Assembly (NCBI RefSeq): GCF_028280385.1
Contig: NZ_JANQLX010000013.1
Location: forward strand, 103,805 to 167,804
Length of the DNA stretch: 64,000 nt
Source: Allomuricauda sp.
Lineage (GTDB): Bacteria > Bacteroidota > Bacteroidia > Flavobacteriales > Flavobacteriaceae
Direction of reading: 5' to 3'
Shown here: in pieces, positions 41,829-50,711 of the stretch
Position numbering within the stretch: the stretch's first letter is position 1
Layout: every line of letters begins with the position of its first letter
Notes under the pieces: model-generated
What the model was told of the DNA's origin: nothing
Databases searched by the model: none
What the model saw: the letters and a program-made list of their open reading frames with translations, nothing else
Translations under genes and position numbers: made by a program

Positions 41829-43235
41829 CTATATATGAATGGGTCTGTCTTCAGTGGCAGCCAATGCAGCTTCTTTTACAGCTTCGGCATATGTTGGGTG
41901 GGCATGGCTCATTCTGGCAATGTCCTCGGCCGACGCCCTGAACTCCATAGCCGTAACTCCTTCGGTGATTAGATCTGCACAGCGCGCACCGATCATATGT
42001 ACACCCAATACCTCATCCGTACTCTTATCGGCCAAAATCTTAACGAATCCGTCGATGTCCATACTGGCTCTTGCCCTACCAAGCGCCCGCATTGGAAATT
42101 GCCCCACCTTGTAAGCCACTCCGGCTTCCTTGAGTTGCTCCTCAGTTTGTCCTACCGCGGCCACTTCCGGCCAAGTATAAACCACACCGGGAATCAAATT
42201 GTAGTTAATATGTGGTTTTTGGCCTGCCAGGTATTCCGCCACAAGCGTACCTTCTTCCTCGGCTTTATGGGCCAACATGGCTCCGCGAACAACATCGCCA
42301 ATGGCATAAATATTTGGAACGTTGGTCTGCAGATGCCCGTTGACTTCCACTCTACCACGCTCATCCAACTTCACTCCGGCTGCTTCGGCATTCAATCCAT
42401 CAGTATATGGTCTTCTTCCTACGGAAACCAGGCAGTAGTCTCCCGTAAAAGTAACTTCCTGTCCTTTTTTGTCATCTGCCTTGATCACTACCTCATCACC
42501 TTTGCGTTCCACGGATTTTACTTTGTGGGACAGATGGAACTTCATTTTTTGCTTTTTCAATGCCTTCATCAATTCTTTGGAAAGTCCAGCATCCATTCCA
42601 GGGATGATACGGTCCATAAATTCAACCACAGTGACCTCAGCTCCCAAACGCTTGTAGACCTGTCCCAGTTCCAGTCCAATAACACCACCGCCTATAACGA
42701 TCATATGTTTTGGGATTTCCTTTAATTCCAAAGCTTCCGTTGAAGTAATGATTCGCTCCTTGTCCAATTTGATAAAGGGCAAAGTAGATGGCTTCGAGCC
42801 TGTTGCGATGATGGTATTTTTGGCTTCAATGGTTTCTGTTTTGCCATCCGATGAAGCGATATTGATATGGGTAGCATCCTTAAAACTTCCCACTCCTTGA
42901 TATACATCAATCTTGTTTTTGTCCATTAAGAATTGGATTCCTTTGGTAGTCTGCTCAACCACCCCTTGTTTTCTGGCAATCATTTGCCCAAGGTTGACCT
43001 TTACATCTCCAGGAATTTCTATACCATGTTCCTCAAAATGTTTGATGGCATCTTCATAATGATGCGAAGAATCCAACAAAGCTTTGGACGGAATGCATCC
43101 AACATTAAGACAGGTGCCCCCAAGGGTGGCATACTTTTCAATGATTGCAGTTTTCATTCCAAGCTGGGCACAGCGAATTGCCGCCACATAGCCTCCAGGT
43201 CCAGAGCCAATAACGGCCACATCGTATTGATTCAT
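41829..43235 (-). CDS. lpd: dihydrolipoyl dehydrogenase
   Basis: This 468-residue protein is the E3 subunit of 2-oxo-acid dehydrogenase complexes. It has the FAD-binding GSGPGGYVAAIRCAQLG, the redox disulfide in GGTCLNVGCIPSKALL, the NAD-binding IGGGVIGLELGQVYKRLG and the C-terminal active-site His-Glu in MSHAHPTYAEAVKEAA. Full length and well conserved. A -7 promoter element lies 42 bp upstream. The E1 and E2 genes are not in this window. Confidence 0.97.
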   Translation of the reverse strand: MNQYDVAVIGSGPGGYVAAIRCAQLGMKTAIIEKYATLGGTCLNVGCIPSKALLDSSHHYEDAIKHFEEHGIEIPGDVKVNLGQMIARKQGVVEQTTKGIQFLMDKNKIDVYQGVGSFKDATHINIASSDGKTETIEAKNTIIATGSKPSTLPFIKLDKERIITSTEALELKEIPKHMIVIGGGVIGLELGQVYKRLGAEVTVVEFMDRIIPGMDAGLSKELMKALKKQKMKFHLSHKVKSVERKGDEVVIKADDKKGQEVTFTGDYCLVSVGRRPYTDGLNAEAAGVKLDERGRVEVNGHLQTNVPNIYAIGDVVRGAMLAHKAEEEGTLVAEYLAGQKPHINYNLIPGVVYTWPEVAAVGQTEEQLKEAGVAYKVGQFPMRALGRARASMDIDGFVKILADKSTDEVLGVHMIGARCADLITEGVTAMEFRASAEDIARMSHAHPTYAEAVKEAALAATEDRPIHI

Positions 43236-43276
43236 ATCTATTTCTTAGGGATATTGATTCGTATTGATAATGAGTA

Positions 43277-43284
43277 CAAAAATA
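43277..43284 (-). promoter_or_regulatory. -7 element of lpd
   Basis: On the reverse strand this reads TATTTTTG, a match to TAnnTTTG, about 42 bp before the lpd start. Confidence 0.5.
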
Positions 43285-43411
43285 GCAATGTTTCTTCGAA
43301 AAGCCCTTGCTTTTTCCGATTTGATTTGGCTGGCAACAACTTTGTGACAATCTTGTGTTAAAGCCGATTTTACACTCAACAAAATTGCTTAAATTTCCTT
43401 GATAGCACGTT

Positions 43412-44452
43412 ATGCGGACCTTACGCTTCCAGACCGATATTGAACTTTTTGCAGCCGGAATCGGCTCAGCCCAGAGTCTGTTCATATCCGTATATAGTCT
43501 ACTGGAACGAAAAAGGGATTTTAGGAATATCCTTCTTTCATTGTTCTTTTTGGCAGTAACGATTCGACTTGGCAAATCCATCTTATGGGTTTATCTGGAA
43601 ACTACCCCGCAATGGCTCATCAATTTGGGTTTTGCAGCCCATGCAATTACCGGCCCCGCGCTTCTGTTATACTTATGGCACTTTCTTTTTCCACGTAGAT
43701 GGCATTGGTTGGGACTCGTGCATTTTATTCCTGCAATACTCTTATTATTGGGATTAAACGCCCTAACGCAGGAAGGTTTTTGGTATGCTGGCGGATATCA
43801 CGGTCTCCTCTTCCATCAGTTAGGCTATAGCTTGGCGGCCATGGTACTGGTATGCCACAAATTCTGGAAAAAGAATCCGGAAAGCCATCTGGCCAAAACC
43901 ACAATCCTATGGGTTGTGGCACTGGTTGCGGGCACCGCGGTTTTTCAAATCCTATATTTCACCAACTACATTTTGGGGCTTACCCCCTATTTGCTGGGTC
44001 CCGTTGTATATCTTCCCTTTGTGTACTTTATGGCCTTCCTACTGTTCAAAAATCCAGGTTTGCTGCAACCTAAATCCGAAGAAAAAAACAGCACGGCCAA
44101 ATTGACGAACGGGGAATTGGCATTGGCCAGTCAAAAGTTGATGCAACTCATGGAAACCCAAAAGGTTTACCTTGACCCCAATTGCAGCATGGCGAAAGTG
44201 GGCCAAATGGTGCACATGCCAAGCTATCTGGTTTCCCATGTGGTGAACACCCACTTAGGTAAGAGCTTTCCGGACTTTTTAAATGGATATCGGATTGAGG
44301 CTGTTAAGCAAAAATTATTGAATCCCAGCTATCAGCACACCAAAATTGCAAGCATTGCCTACGAATGCGGTTTTAATACCCTATCCGCTTTCAATGCCGC
44401 TTTTAAAAAGAATACCGGTACCACCCCAACCCAATTCCAAAAATCCCATTAG
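43412..44452 (+). CDS. membrane-bound AraC-family transcription regulator
   Basis: This 346-residue protein has an N-terminal half with about six or seven hydrophobic helices (residues 10-215) and no extracellular domain of note. The C-terminal 100 residues are an AraC DNA-binding domain with two helix-turn-helices: CSMAKVGQMVHMPSYLVSHV and TKIASIAYECGFNTLSAFNA, ending FKKNTGTTPTQFQ. This architecture is common in Bacteroidota and presumably senses a membrane or extracellular cue. Targets are unknown. It is divergent from lpd and upstream of a transporter it might control. Confidence 0.88.
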   Translation: MRTLRFQTDIELFAAGIGSAQSLFISVYSLLERKRDFRNILLSLFFLAVTIRLGKSILWVYLETTPQWLINLGFAAHAITGPALLLYLWHFLFPRRWHWLGLVHFIPAILLLLGLNALTQEGFWYAGGYHGLLFHQLGYSLAAMVLVCHKFWKKNPESHLAKTTILWVVALVAGTAVFQILYFTNYILGLTPYLLGPVVYLPFVYFMAFLLFKNPGLLQPKSEEKNSTAKLTNGELALASQKLMQLMETQKVYLDPNCSMAKVGQMVHMPSYLVSHVVNTHLGKSFPDFLNGYRIEAVKQKLLNPSYQHTKIASIAYECGFNTLSAFNAAFKKNTGTTPTQFQKSH

Positions 44453-44551
44453 AGGAGTACTGTTTTACAAATCCGTCAGACTTTTTTATAAAGAAAACAA
44501 GGTTTTCAAGAATAGTGGAACAATTTGGTGAACCCATACAGGGTCTTCATC

Positions 44552-45865
44552 ATGAAACAGTCTTTCGATACACTTTTATACCAACTTCTAAAAATCTCGA
44601 ATCCCAAGGAATTGAAACTGGTGTTCTGGTCGGCCCTTTACTTTTTCTGTTTACTATGCAGTTATTTTATCCTGCGGCCCCTACGCGATGAAATGGGAAT
44701 TTTAAATGGTGCTGTGAACATGCAATGGCTTTTTACAGGCACATTTGTGGCCATGCTGTGTGTGGTTCCCGTGTTTGGGTATTTGGTCAGCAAACATTCC
44801 ACCAGGAACGTATTGCAATACGCCTATACTTTTTGCATAGTCAACATTCTCATTTTTTACTTACTGTTCAGTTGGCTGGGGCCATCCAAGGAAATCGCAG
44901 TCGCTTTTTTTATTTGGTTGAGTGTCTTCAATCTTTTTGTGGTTTCCCTATTCTGGAGTTTTATGGCGGATGTGTTCCAAGGTGGGTCTTCCAAAAGGTT
45001 ATTCGGAATCATTGCTTCAGGAGGGAGCTTGGGCGCATTGACAGGGCCGCTAATTACCAATCTGATGGCCGGTCAACTTCCTATAAGCGTATTCTTACTC
45101 ATTGCAGCGGCATTCATGGCCATGGCTTTATTTTGCATTCGAATTATTTTAAGACTCCATCCTTCACGGCATTTTAACAAGCAAAATAAATCCTCAATGC
45201 GGGTTAGTGTCCGCGATATTTTTGAAGGAGTTCATCACATTGTTCGTTCCAATTATCTTTTGGGAATCGTGGGGTTTGTGTTTTTGTATACCGCAATTTC
45301 CACCGTCCTTTATTTTGAACAGGCCCATATTGTTGAAAACGAGATTCTGGAGAGTTCTGCCCGAATCGCCTATTTTTCTAGATTGGACCTGATGGTAAAT
45401 ACCATAGCCATATCGGGTCAGTTCCTTCTAACGGCCAGGGTCGTTCAACTGATCGGTCTTTCCAAAATGCTCTTTGGCGTACCCGTGATTATTGGGATTG
45501 GACTTTTCTATCTTGGACAGCAACCCAGTCTCATGGCAATTTTCATCTTGATGGTATTGCACCGCTCTGGAAATTTTATGCTACTTAGGCCCGGTAGGGA
45601 AATGTTGTTTACAGTGACCGGAACTTCCCAAAAGTACAAAGCCAAAAATTTTATTGATACCGCAATTTATCGGGGTGGGGATGCCCTTGTGGGATGGATT
45701 TTTGCCGGTCTGACCTCCATGGGGTGGGGACTTGGCATCATTGCCCAATGGGCTGCACCCTTCGCCTTTTTATGGGGGCTGTTGGGATTTAGATTGGGAA
45801 AATCCCATCAAAACATAGAGAAATCAATAACTTTAAAGAAGAAGCTATATGGAAGCAATGTTTAA
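44552..45865 (+). CDS. NTP/NDP exchange-type MFS transporter
   Basis: The start is set at ATG 44552 (MKQSFDTLLYQLLKIS); an upstream start at 44525 is less convincing. The ~437-residue, 12-helix protein carries YFILRPLRDEMGILNG, the hallmark of the ATP/ADP-translocase (TlcC-like) branch, and FFIWLSVFNLFVVSLFWSFM. Free-living members are poorly characterised; nucleotide exchange is not established for them. Its end overlaps the aldo/keto reductase start by 17 bp, so the two genes are co-transcribed. Confidence 0.82.
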   Translation: MKQSFDTLLYQLLKISNPKELKLVFWSALYFFCLLCSYFILRPLRDEMGILNGAVNMQWLFTGTFVAMLCVVPVFGYLVSKHSTRNVLQYAYTFCIVNILIFYLLFSWLGPSKEIAVAFFIWLSVFNLFVVSLFWSFMADVFQGGSSKRLFGIIASGGSLGALTGPLITNLMAGQLPISVFLLIAAAFMAMALFCIRIILRLHPSRHFNKQNKSSMRVSVRDIFEGVHHIVRSNYLLGIVGFVFLYTAISTVLYFEQAHIVENEILESSARIAYFSRLDLMVNTIAISGQFLLTARVVQLIGLSKMLFGVPVIIGIGLFYLGQQPSLMAIFILMVLHRSGNFMLLRPGREMLFTVTGTSQKYKAKNFIDTAIYRGGDALVGWIFAGLTSMGWGLGIIAQWAAPFAFLWGLLGFRLGKSHQNIEKSITLKKKLYGSNV

Positions 45866-46778
45866 CCGTAGGGAAAGTCTTAAAATCAGCGCTCTTGGCC
45901 TGCTGGGACTTGCCATGGGTTCTTGGGATCGGTTCCCTACAACATACGACAAAGTGAAACGAAGAAATATTCCTTCATCCGGGGAACAACTCCCCATAGT
46001 GGGCCTGGGTACCTGGCAAACTTTTGATGTGGGCAATTCTTCAGACCAAAGAAAAGTATTGCGTGAAGTGCTAACAGCACTCAACCGTTACGGCGGAAGC
46101 GTCATAGACTCCTCCCCCATGTATGGAAGTTCGGAACGCGTGGTGGGCGATTTGACCGGGGAATTGGATTTTGTGAACCAATTATTTTATGCCACCAAAG
46201 TTTGGACCCGGGGCAAGGATGCCGGCATCAGACAAATGGAAGCTTCATTTCAGAAGATGGGTCGAACGCAAATGGATTTGATGCAAATCCATAACCTAGT
46301 AGATTGGAAAGTGCATGTTAAAACCCTTAAAAAATGGAAGGAAGAGGGTAAAATCAAATACTGGGGGCTTACCCACTATGTAGATTCCGCCCATAAATCC
46401 TTGGAACAAATTATAGCTTCCGAAAGACCTGATTTTGTACAGTTCAACTATTCCATTCGTTCCAGACATGCGGAACGCTCGCTCTTTGATACGGTTAGAA
46501 AATACGGTGTGGCAACCTTGATCAATCAGCCTTACGAAGGAGGTTCCCTTTTCCGGGCCACCCGGGGCAAGGAACTCCCAAATTGGGCAAACTCTTTGGA
46601 CATTGACAGTTGGGGGCAGTATTTTTTAAAGTTTATCCTTTCCCATCCCAATGTAACCTGTGTAATTCCGGGTACGTCCAAACCCCATCACATGATTGAT
46701 AATATGAAAGCGGGAATGGGCAAAATGCCAGACCAAGAAACCAGGAATAAAATGGCAGCTTATTTAAGCTCGTTATAA
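45849..46778 (+). CDS. exported aldo/keto reductase
   Basis: This 309-residue protein has a Tat-like N-terminus (NRRESLKISALGLLGLAMGS), which suggests export in folded form with its cofactor. The TIM-barrel AKR motifs follow: VGLGTWQTFDVG, the catalytic Tyr in DSSPMYGSSERVVG, Lys in YATKVWTRGKD and His in LMQIHNLVDWKVH. The NADPH-binding segment is CVIPGTSKPHHMIDNM. The substrate is unknown. It overlaps the upstream transporter gene by 17 bp. Confidence 0.9.
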   Translation: MEAMFNRRESLKISALGLLGLAMGSWDRFPTTYDKVKRRNIPSSGEQLPIVGLGTWQTFDVGNSSDQRKVLREVLTALNRYGGSVIDSSPMYGSSERVVGDLTGELDFVNQLFYATKVWTRGKDAGIRQMEASFQKMGRTQMDLMQIHNLVDWKVHVKTLKKWKEEGKIKYWGLTHYVDSAHKSLEQIIASERPDFVQFNYSIRSRHAERSLFDTVRKYGVATLINQPYEGGSLFRATRGKELPNWANSLDIDSWGQYFLKFILSHPNVTCVIPGTSKPHHMIDNMKAGMGKMPDQETRNKMAAYLSSL

Positions 46779-47176
46779 TCCGGTTGGCGCATTGGTGCCA
46801 GAGGAAATTTGACAGCCCCATACCAGCCCAACCAAAGTCCACCCAAATGGGATAAGTTTAAGCCTGTTTCAAACCAAAGTGGCCCATGCCATTGCCCACA
46901 GGTGGTAAACACAAAAAGTTTCCCCAATACGTACAATGACATAAAAAACAAAGGAAGAAAGTTATCCTTTACCACAATCAATGTGGCAATAAACCCTGCT
47001 ACCACTGCGGAAAAAAAGAAAGCCGAACTACCAAATACAAGCTCCTGGACGGATGATGAGCAAAAGCTCAAGCCTTTAAACAATATGTCCTGCGATATGG
47101 TGGTATATAGAATTAATGATGCCCCTCCAACTATGGTGGAAAGCACGGTGAGCAAAACTCGTGTGCGCAAATTCAT
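46760..47176 (-). CDS. small membrane protein, 138 aa
   Basis: Four hydrophobic helices (for example LTVLSTIVGGASLILYT and AFFFSAVVAGFIATLIVV) with FTTCGQWHGPLWFETG before the last. I do not recognise the family. Its 3' end overlaps the end of the convergent aldo/keto reductase gene by 19 bp. Confidence 0.6.
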   Translation of the reverse strand: MNLRTRVLLTVLSTIVGGASLILYTTISQDILFKGLSFCSSSVQELVFGSSAFFFSAVVAGFIATLIVVKDNFLPLFFMSLYVLGKLFVFTTCGQWHGPLWFETGLNLSHLGGLWLGWYGAVKFPLAPMRQPDYNELK

Positions 47177-47284
47177 GGGTGAAAAATTGTTTTTTGATTG
47201 TGGTTCGTTTACTGATGCAACGAGAAATTAGAAAGTTCTGTACAATCCCTGTCCAACTTTAACACCGATTTACGTTAAACTTTA

Positions 47285-47743
47285 CTAAATGTGAACCGCT
47301 GTAGTACTCTTTACTTCGTTGATCACAAAGGAACTTTGGGTATGTCCTATATTGCTTATCGCCGTTAGTTTTGCCACCATAAATTCCCGGTAACGGTTCA
47401 TGTCTTCCACATTCACCTTAAGGATATAATCATAATCCCCGCTCACGTGGAAACATTCCGAAACCTCTTCCAGTTTCAATACTTCCCGCTCAAATTGCAA
47501 TACATTGTTCTTGCTATGCTGGGTGAGGCGAATATGGCACAGTACCGTAAAATTTCTTAATACCTTCTCCTTGTTTACAAGGGCCACATATTTTGTGATG
47601 ACCCCCAGCCTTTCCAACCTTCTAATTCTTTCGTACACGGCGGTTTTGGAAAGTTCAAGCTGATCCGCATACTGTTTGGTGGTTTTTTTGCAGTCCTCTT
47701 GAAGTAACTTGATCAGTTTTTTGTCCGTTTTGTCCAGTTGCAT
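47285..47743 (-). CDS. Lrp/AsnC-family transcription regulator
   Basis: This 152-residue protein has an N-terminal helix-turn-helix (KLIKLLQEDCKKTTKQYADQ, then LELSKTAVYERIRRLERLG) and a C-terminal RAM ligand-binding domain (VSECFHVSGDYDYILKVNVE). This is the standard Lrp/AsnC architecture. It is divergent from the methionine gamma-lyase-like gene across a very AT-rich 148-bp region with a perfect 9-bp inverted repeat, so it very likely regulates that gene in response to an amino acid such as methionine; this is inference. Confidence 0.93.
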   Translation of the reverse strand: MQLDKTDKKLIKLLQEDCKKTTKQYADQLELSKTAVYERIRRLERLGVITKYVALVNKEKVLRNFTVLCHIRLTQHSKNNVLQFEREVLKLEEVSECFHVSGDYDYILKVNVEDMNRYREFMVAKLTAISNIGHTQSSFVINEVKSTTAVHI

Positions 47744-47814
47744 GGTGAAAATAGTTCGGTTCAGTATCCCATATCGATATATATATAGAATATTTATCTA
47801 AATATTTATAGCAA

Positions 47815-47864
47815 TATAGATATTTTACCTATAATTTATATAAAATATTGACTTTATATCTATA
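47815..47864. promoter_or_regulatory. AT-rich inverted repeat, candidate Lrp operator
   Basis: TATAGATAT (47815-47823) and ATATCTATA (47856-47864) form a perfect 9-bp dyad with a 32-bp spacer in the 148-bp divergent region between the Lrp gene and the PLP lyase gene. The tract is almost pure A/T, which suits Lrp wrapping. Confidence 0.55.
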
Positions 47865-47891
47865 ACAAGATAATTTTACTTAAAAAACACA

Positions 47892-49112
47892 ATGGACTAC
47901 AAGGCATCAGATAAGATTCAGGATTTACAGTATTTTGGTGAATTTGGTGGGGTCAATCCCTCCATTTCCGATTCTTCCACCTATACCTTTCTATCAGCAA
48001 AGACCATGTTCGATACTTTTGAGGGCAATACCGAGGGCTGCTATCTGTACAGTAGGCACTCCTCCCCTTCCAACTTATATTTGGGAGAGGCCATGGCCGA
48101 ACTGGAAGGCACGGAATCGGCCAATGTGTATGCCAGTGGCATGGGTGCCATCAGCGCGGTGATTTTGCAGTTGTGCAATGCCGGAGACCATATTGTCTGC
48201 AGCCGCACAATTTATGGCGGAACCTATGCCCTCCTTAAGAACTTTCTGAAGAAATTCAACATAACAACCACCTTTGTTGACATCACAGACCTTACCTCCG
48301 TATCCCAGGCCATAACCCCAAAAACCAAAATGGTGTATTGCGAATCCGTAAGCAATCCATTGCTGGAAGTGGCCAACATCCCTGCGTTGTCCAAACTTTC
48401 CAAGTCCAGTGAAATTCCATTGGTTGTGGACAATACCTTTTCTCCCCTTTCCATCAGTGCGGCCCAATTGGGTGCTGATGTTGTGGTGCACAGTCTTACA
48501 AAATTTATCAACGGGAGCAGCGATTGTGTAGCTGGGGCTGTATGTGCATCAACAGAATTCTGTTTGAGCCTTAAGGACGTAAATGACGGTGCGGGAATGT
48601 TGCTTGGCAGCACGTTGGACAGCCTTAGGGCCGCTTCCATCCTAAAAAACATGCGGACCCTGCATATCCGAATCAAAAAGCACGGCGAAAATGCCCTATA
48701 CCTGGCCAATCAATTCCAAAAAGATGGGCTTACGGTGGTTTACCCCGGTTTGGCCAACCACAAGGATCACACAGTGATGACAGCACAAATGAATCCCGAA
48801 TTTGGTTATGGCGGACTCCTTACCTTGGATGTAGGTTCTGTTGAAATGGCCAATGCGCTCATGGAACTTATGCAGCGGAAAAAATTGGGATACCTGGCAG
48901 TAAGTCTTGGATTCTACAAGACCCTTTTCAGTGCGCCAGGAACTTCCACCTCTTCCGAAATTCCTTTGGAAGAACAAGAAGCGCTCGGATTATCCCAAGG
49001 CTTGATTCGCTTCTCCATTGGTTTGGACAATGATATCCACAAAACCTATATGGCCATGCGCGGGTGCATGGAGCAATTAGGTGTGCTTGCCTCAGGTAAA
49101 GTACTTGTATAA
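47892..49112 (+). CDS. Cys/Met metabolism PLP enzyme, methionine gamma-lyase-like
   Basis: This 406-residue fold-type I PLP enzyme has EGNTEGCYLYSRHSSPSNLY, ASGMGAISAVILQLCNAGDH, the PLP Asp in LVVDNTFSPLS and the Schiff-base Lys in VVVHSLTKFINGSSD. The overall pattern suits methionine gamma-lyase or a close relative, which releases methanethiol, ammonia and 2-oxobutanoate. Distinguishing it from cystathionine-class enzymes by eye is uncertain. It lies between its probable regulator (Lrp) and an NhaC antiporter, which could be part of the same transcription unit. Confidence 0.85.
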   Translation: MDYKASDKIQDLQYFGEFGGVNPSISDSSTYTFLSAKTMFDTFEGNTEGCYLYSRHSSPSNLYLGEAMAELEGTESANVYASGMGAISAVILQLCNAGDHIVCSRTIYGGTYALLKNFLKKFNITTTFVDITDLTSVSQAITPKTKMVYCESVSNPLLEVANIPALSKLSKSSEIPLVVDNTFSPLSISAAQLGADVVVHSLTKFINGSSDCVAGAVCASTEFCLSLKDVNDGAGMLLGSTLDSLRAASILKNMRTLHIRIKKHGENALYLANQFQKDGLTVVYPGLANHKDHTVMTAQMNPEFGYGGLLTLDVGSVEMANALMELMQRKKLGYLAVSLGFYKTLFSAPGTSTSSEIPLEEQEALGLSQGLIRFSIGLDNDIHKTYMAMRGCMEQLGVLASGKVLV

Positions 49113-49186
49113 GAGCCCCTTGCCCCAACAGGTTTGCAGAACAGCATGCAATGTTGTAATATTACCTATCACCAAAACCAGACTAA

Positions 49187-50665
49187 ATGGCGAAAAAGGC
49201 CCAAAAACCCAAGTATAGAGAAGCTGAAAACATTGTAGAAAACAAGGAACTAAATATTTGGGAGGCACTGATTCCCGTTTTTGCCCTGGTGGCCATGTTG
49301 GCCTATAATGTTTTTGTTTTTGGGGATAGTGCCATAGAAGGTTCCAATCAATTTATTCTCCTTTTGGGTGGGGCCGTTGCAGCCGTTGTGGGCTTTTTCA
49401 ATAAAGTATCCTACAAACAAATGTTGGCCGAAGTTGCAGAAAACGTTCGGTCCACCACAGGTGCGCTGCTCATTCTTTTAATGGTGGGGGCACTGGCGGG
49501 TACGTGGTTGATTAGCGGAATTATTCCAGCTATGATCTATTACGGGCTACATATCCTGAACCCAACCATATTTCTTGCGGCCTGTGTGGTTATTTGTGCC
49601 ATCATTTCGATTGCTACGGGAAGTAGCTGGACAACCGCCGCAACGGTGGGGATCGCACTGATCGGTATTGGGGATGTACTTGGAATTTCTTTGGGCATGA
49701 CCGCTGGAGCGGTGCTTTCAGGAGCTTATTTTGGCGATAAGATGTCTCCTCTGAGCGACACCACAAATTTGGCGCCGGTAATGGCCGGAGGTGAGCTTTT
49801 TTCCCACATCCGATACATGGCCCTTACCACTATTCCAACCATTACGGTGACCTTATTGGTATTTGTGATTATTGGATTTTCCGTGGAATCGACTGGACCT
49901 ACGGATGCCTCCGAAATTTTGCACATCATAAGCGAACGATTCAATATTAATGGATGGTTGTTCATTGTGCCAGCAGTGGTCATTTTCTTAATCATCAAGA
50001 AAACCCCACCACTGGTTGCCTTATTGATAGGTACACTACTTGGCGGTGTGTTTGCCATCATTTTCCAACCTGGTATTGTGGCCTCCCTGGGCGGCAATGG
50101 GGAACTTACATTTGAATCGGGATACAAAGGTGTACTCAATGCCATAACCATAGAAACACAATTGGATGCCCCGGAAAAATATTTGAAGTTGTTCAAGTCG
50201 AAAGGAATGGCGGGAATGCTCGGCACCATTTGGTTGATTGTTTGTGCCATGGTTTTTGGCGGCATTATGGATGGAATTGGTGCTTTGCAACGAATTACCA
50301 AATCCCTTTTGAATATGGCAAAGACCACTTTTGGACTTTTTGCCAGTACCGTGGGCAGCTGTTTGGCTTTGAACGTAACGGCTTCCGACCAATATTTGGC
50401 TTTGGTGGTGCCCGGAAAAATGTTCTCCAAGGCTTATAAAGAGCGGGGATTGGCGCCTGAAAACCTTAGTAGGACCTTGGAAGATTCAGGGACAGTGACC
50501 TCGGTGCTGGTACCTTGGAATACCTGCGGTGCCTACCACAGTGGGGTGCTGGGGGTACCGGTGATTGACTATTTTGCATTTGCCATCTTTAATTGGCTGA
50601 GTCCGTTTATGACCTTGTTGTTCGCTGCGTTCAAAATCAAGATCAAACAGCTTACCACAAAATAA
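49187..50665 (+). CDS. nhaC: NhaC-family Na+/H+ antiporter
   Basis: This 492-residue membrane protein has about 11-12 helices. Key blocks are SSWTTAATVGIALIGIGDVL, FGDKMSPLSDTTNLAPVM and GTVTSVLVPWNTCGAYHSGV, all characteristic of NhaC/MleN-type transporters. It exchanges Na+ for H+, and relatives couple ion exchange to metabolites such as malate/lactate. The gene follows the PLP lyase by 74 bp on the same strand, so it may serve the same amino-acid-degrading unit. Confidence 0.9.
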   Translation: MAKKAQKPKYREAENIVENKELNIWEALIPVFALVAMLAYNVFVFGDSAIEGSNQFILLLGGAVAAVVGFFNKVSYKQMLAEVAENVRSTTGALLILLMVGALAGTWLISGIIPAMIYYGLHILNPTIFLAACVVICAIISIATGSSWTTAATVGIALIGIGDVLGISLGMTAGAVLSGAYFGDKMSPLSDTTNLAPVMAGGELFSHIRYMALTTIPTITVTLLVFVIIGFSVESTGPTDASEILHIISERFNINGWLFIVPAVVIFLIIKKTPPLVALLIGTLLGGVFAIIFQPGIVASLGGNGELTFESGYKGVLNAITIETQLDAPEKYLKLFKSKGMAGMLGTIWLIVCAMVFGGIMDGIGALQRITKSLLNMAKTTFGLFASTVGSCLALNVTASDQYLALVVPGKMFSKAYKERGLAPENLSRTLEDSGTVTSVLVPWNTCGAYHSGVLGVPVIDYFAFAIFNWLSPFMTLLFAAFKIKIKQLTTK

Positions 50666-50711
50666 GACCCTTTCAAAAAAGGATTTTATCCCATTACGAC
50701 AGTCCGGAAAA

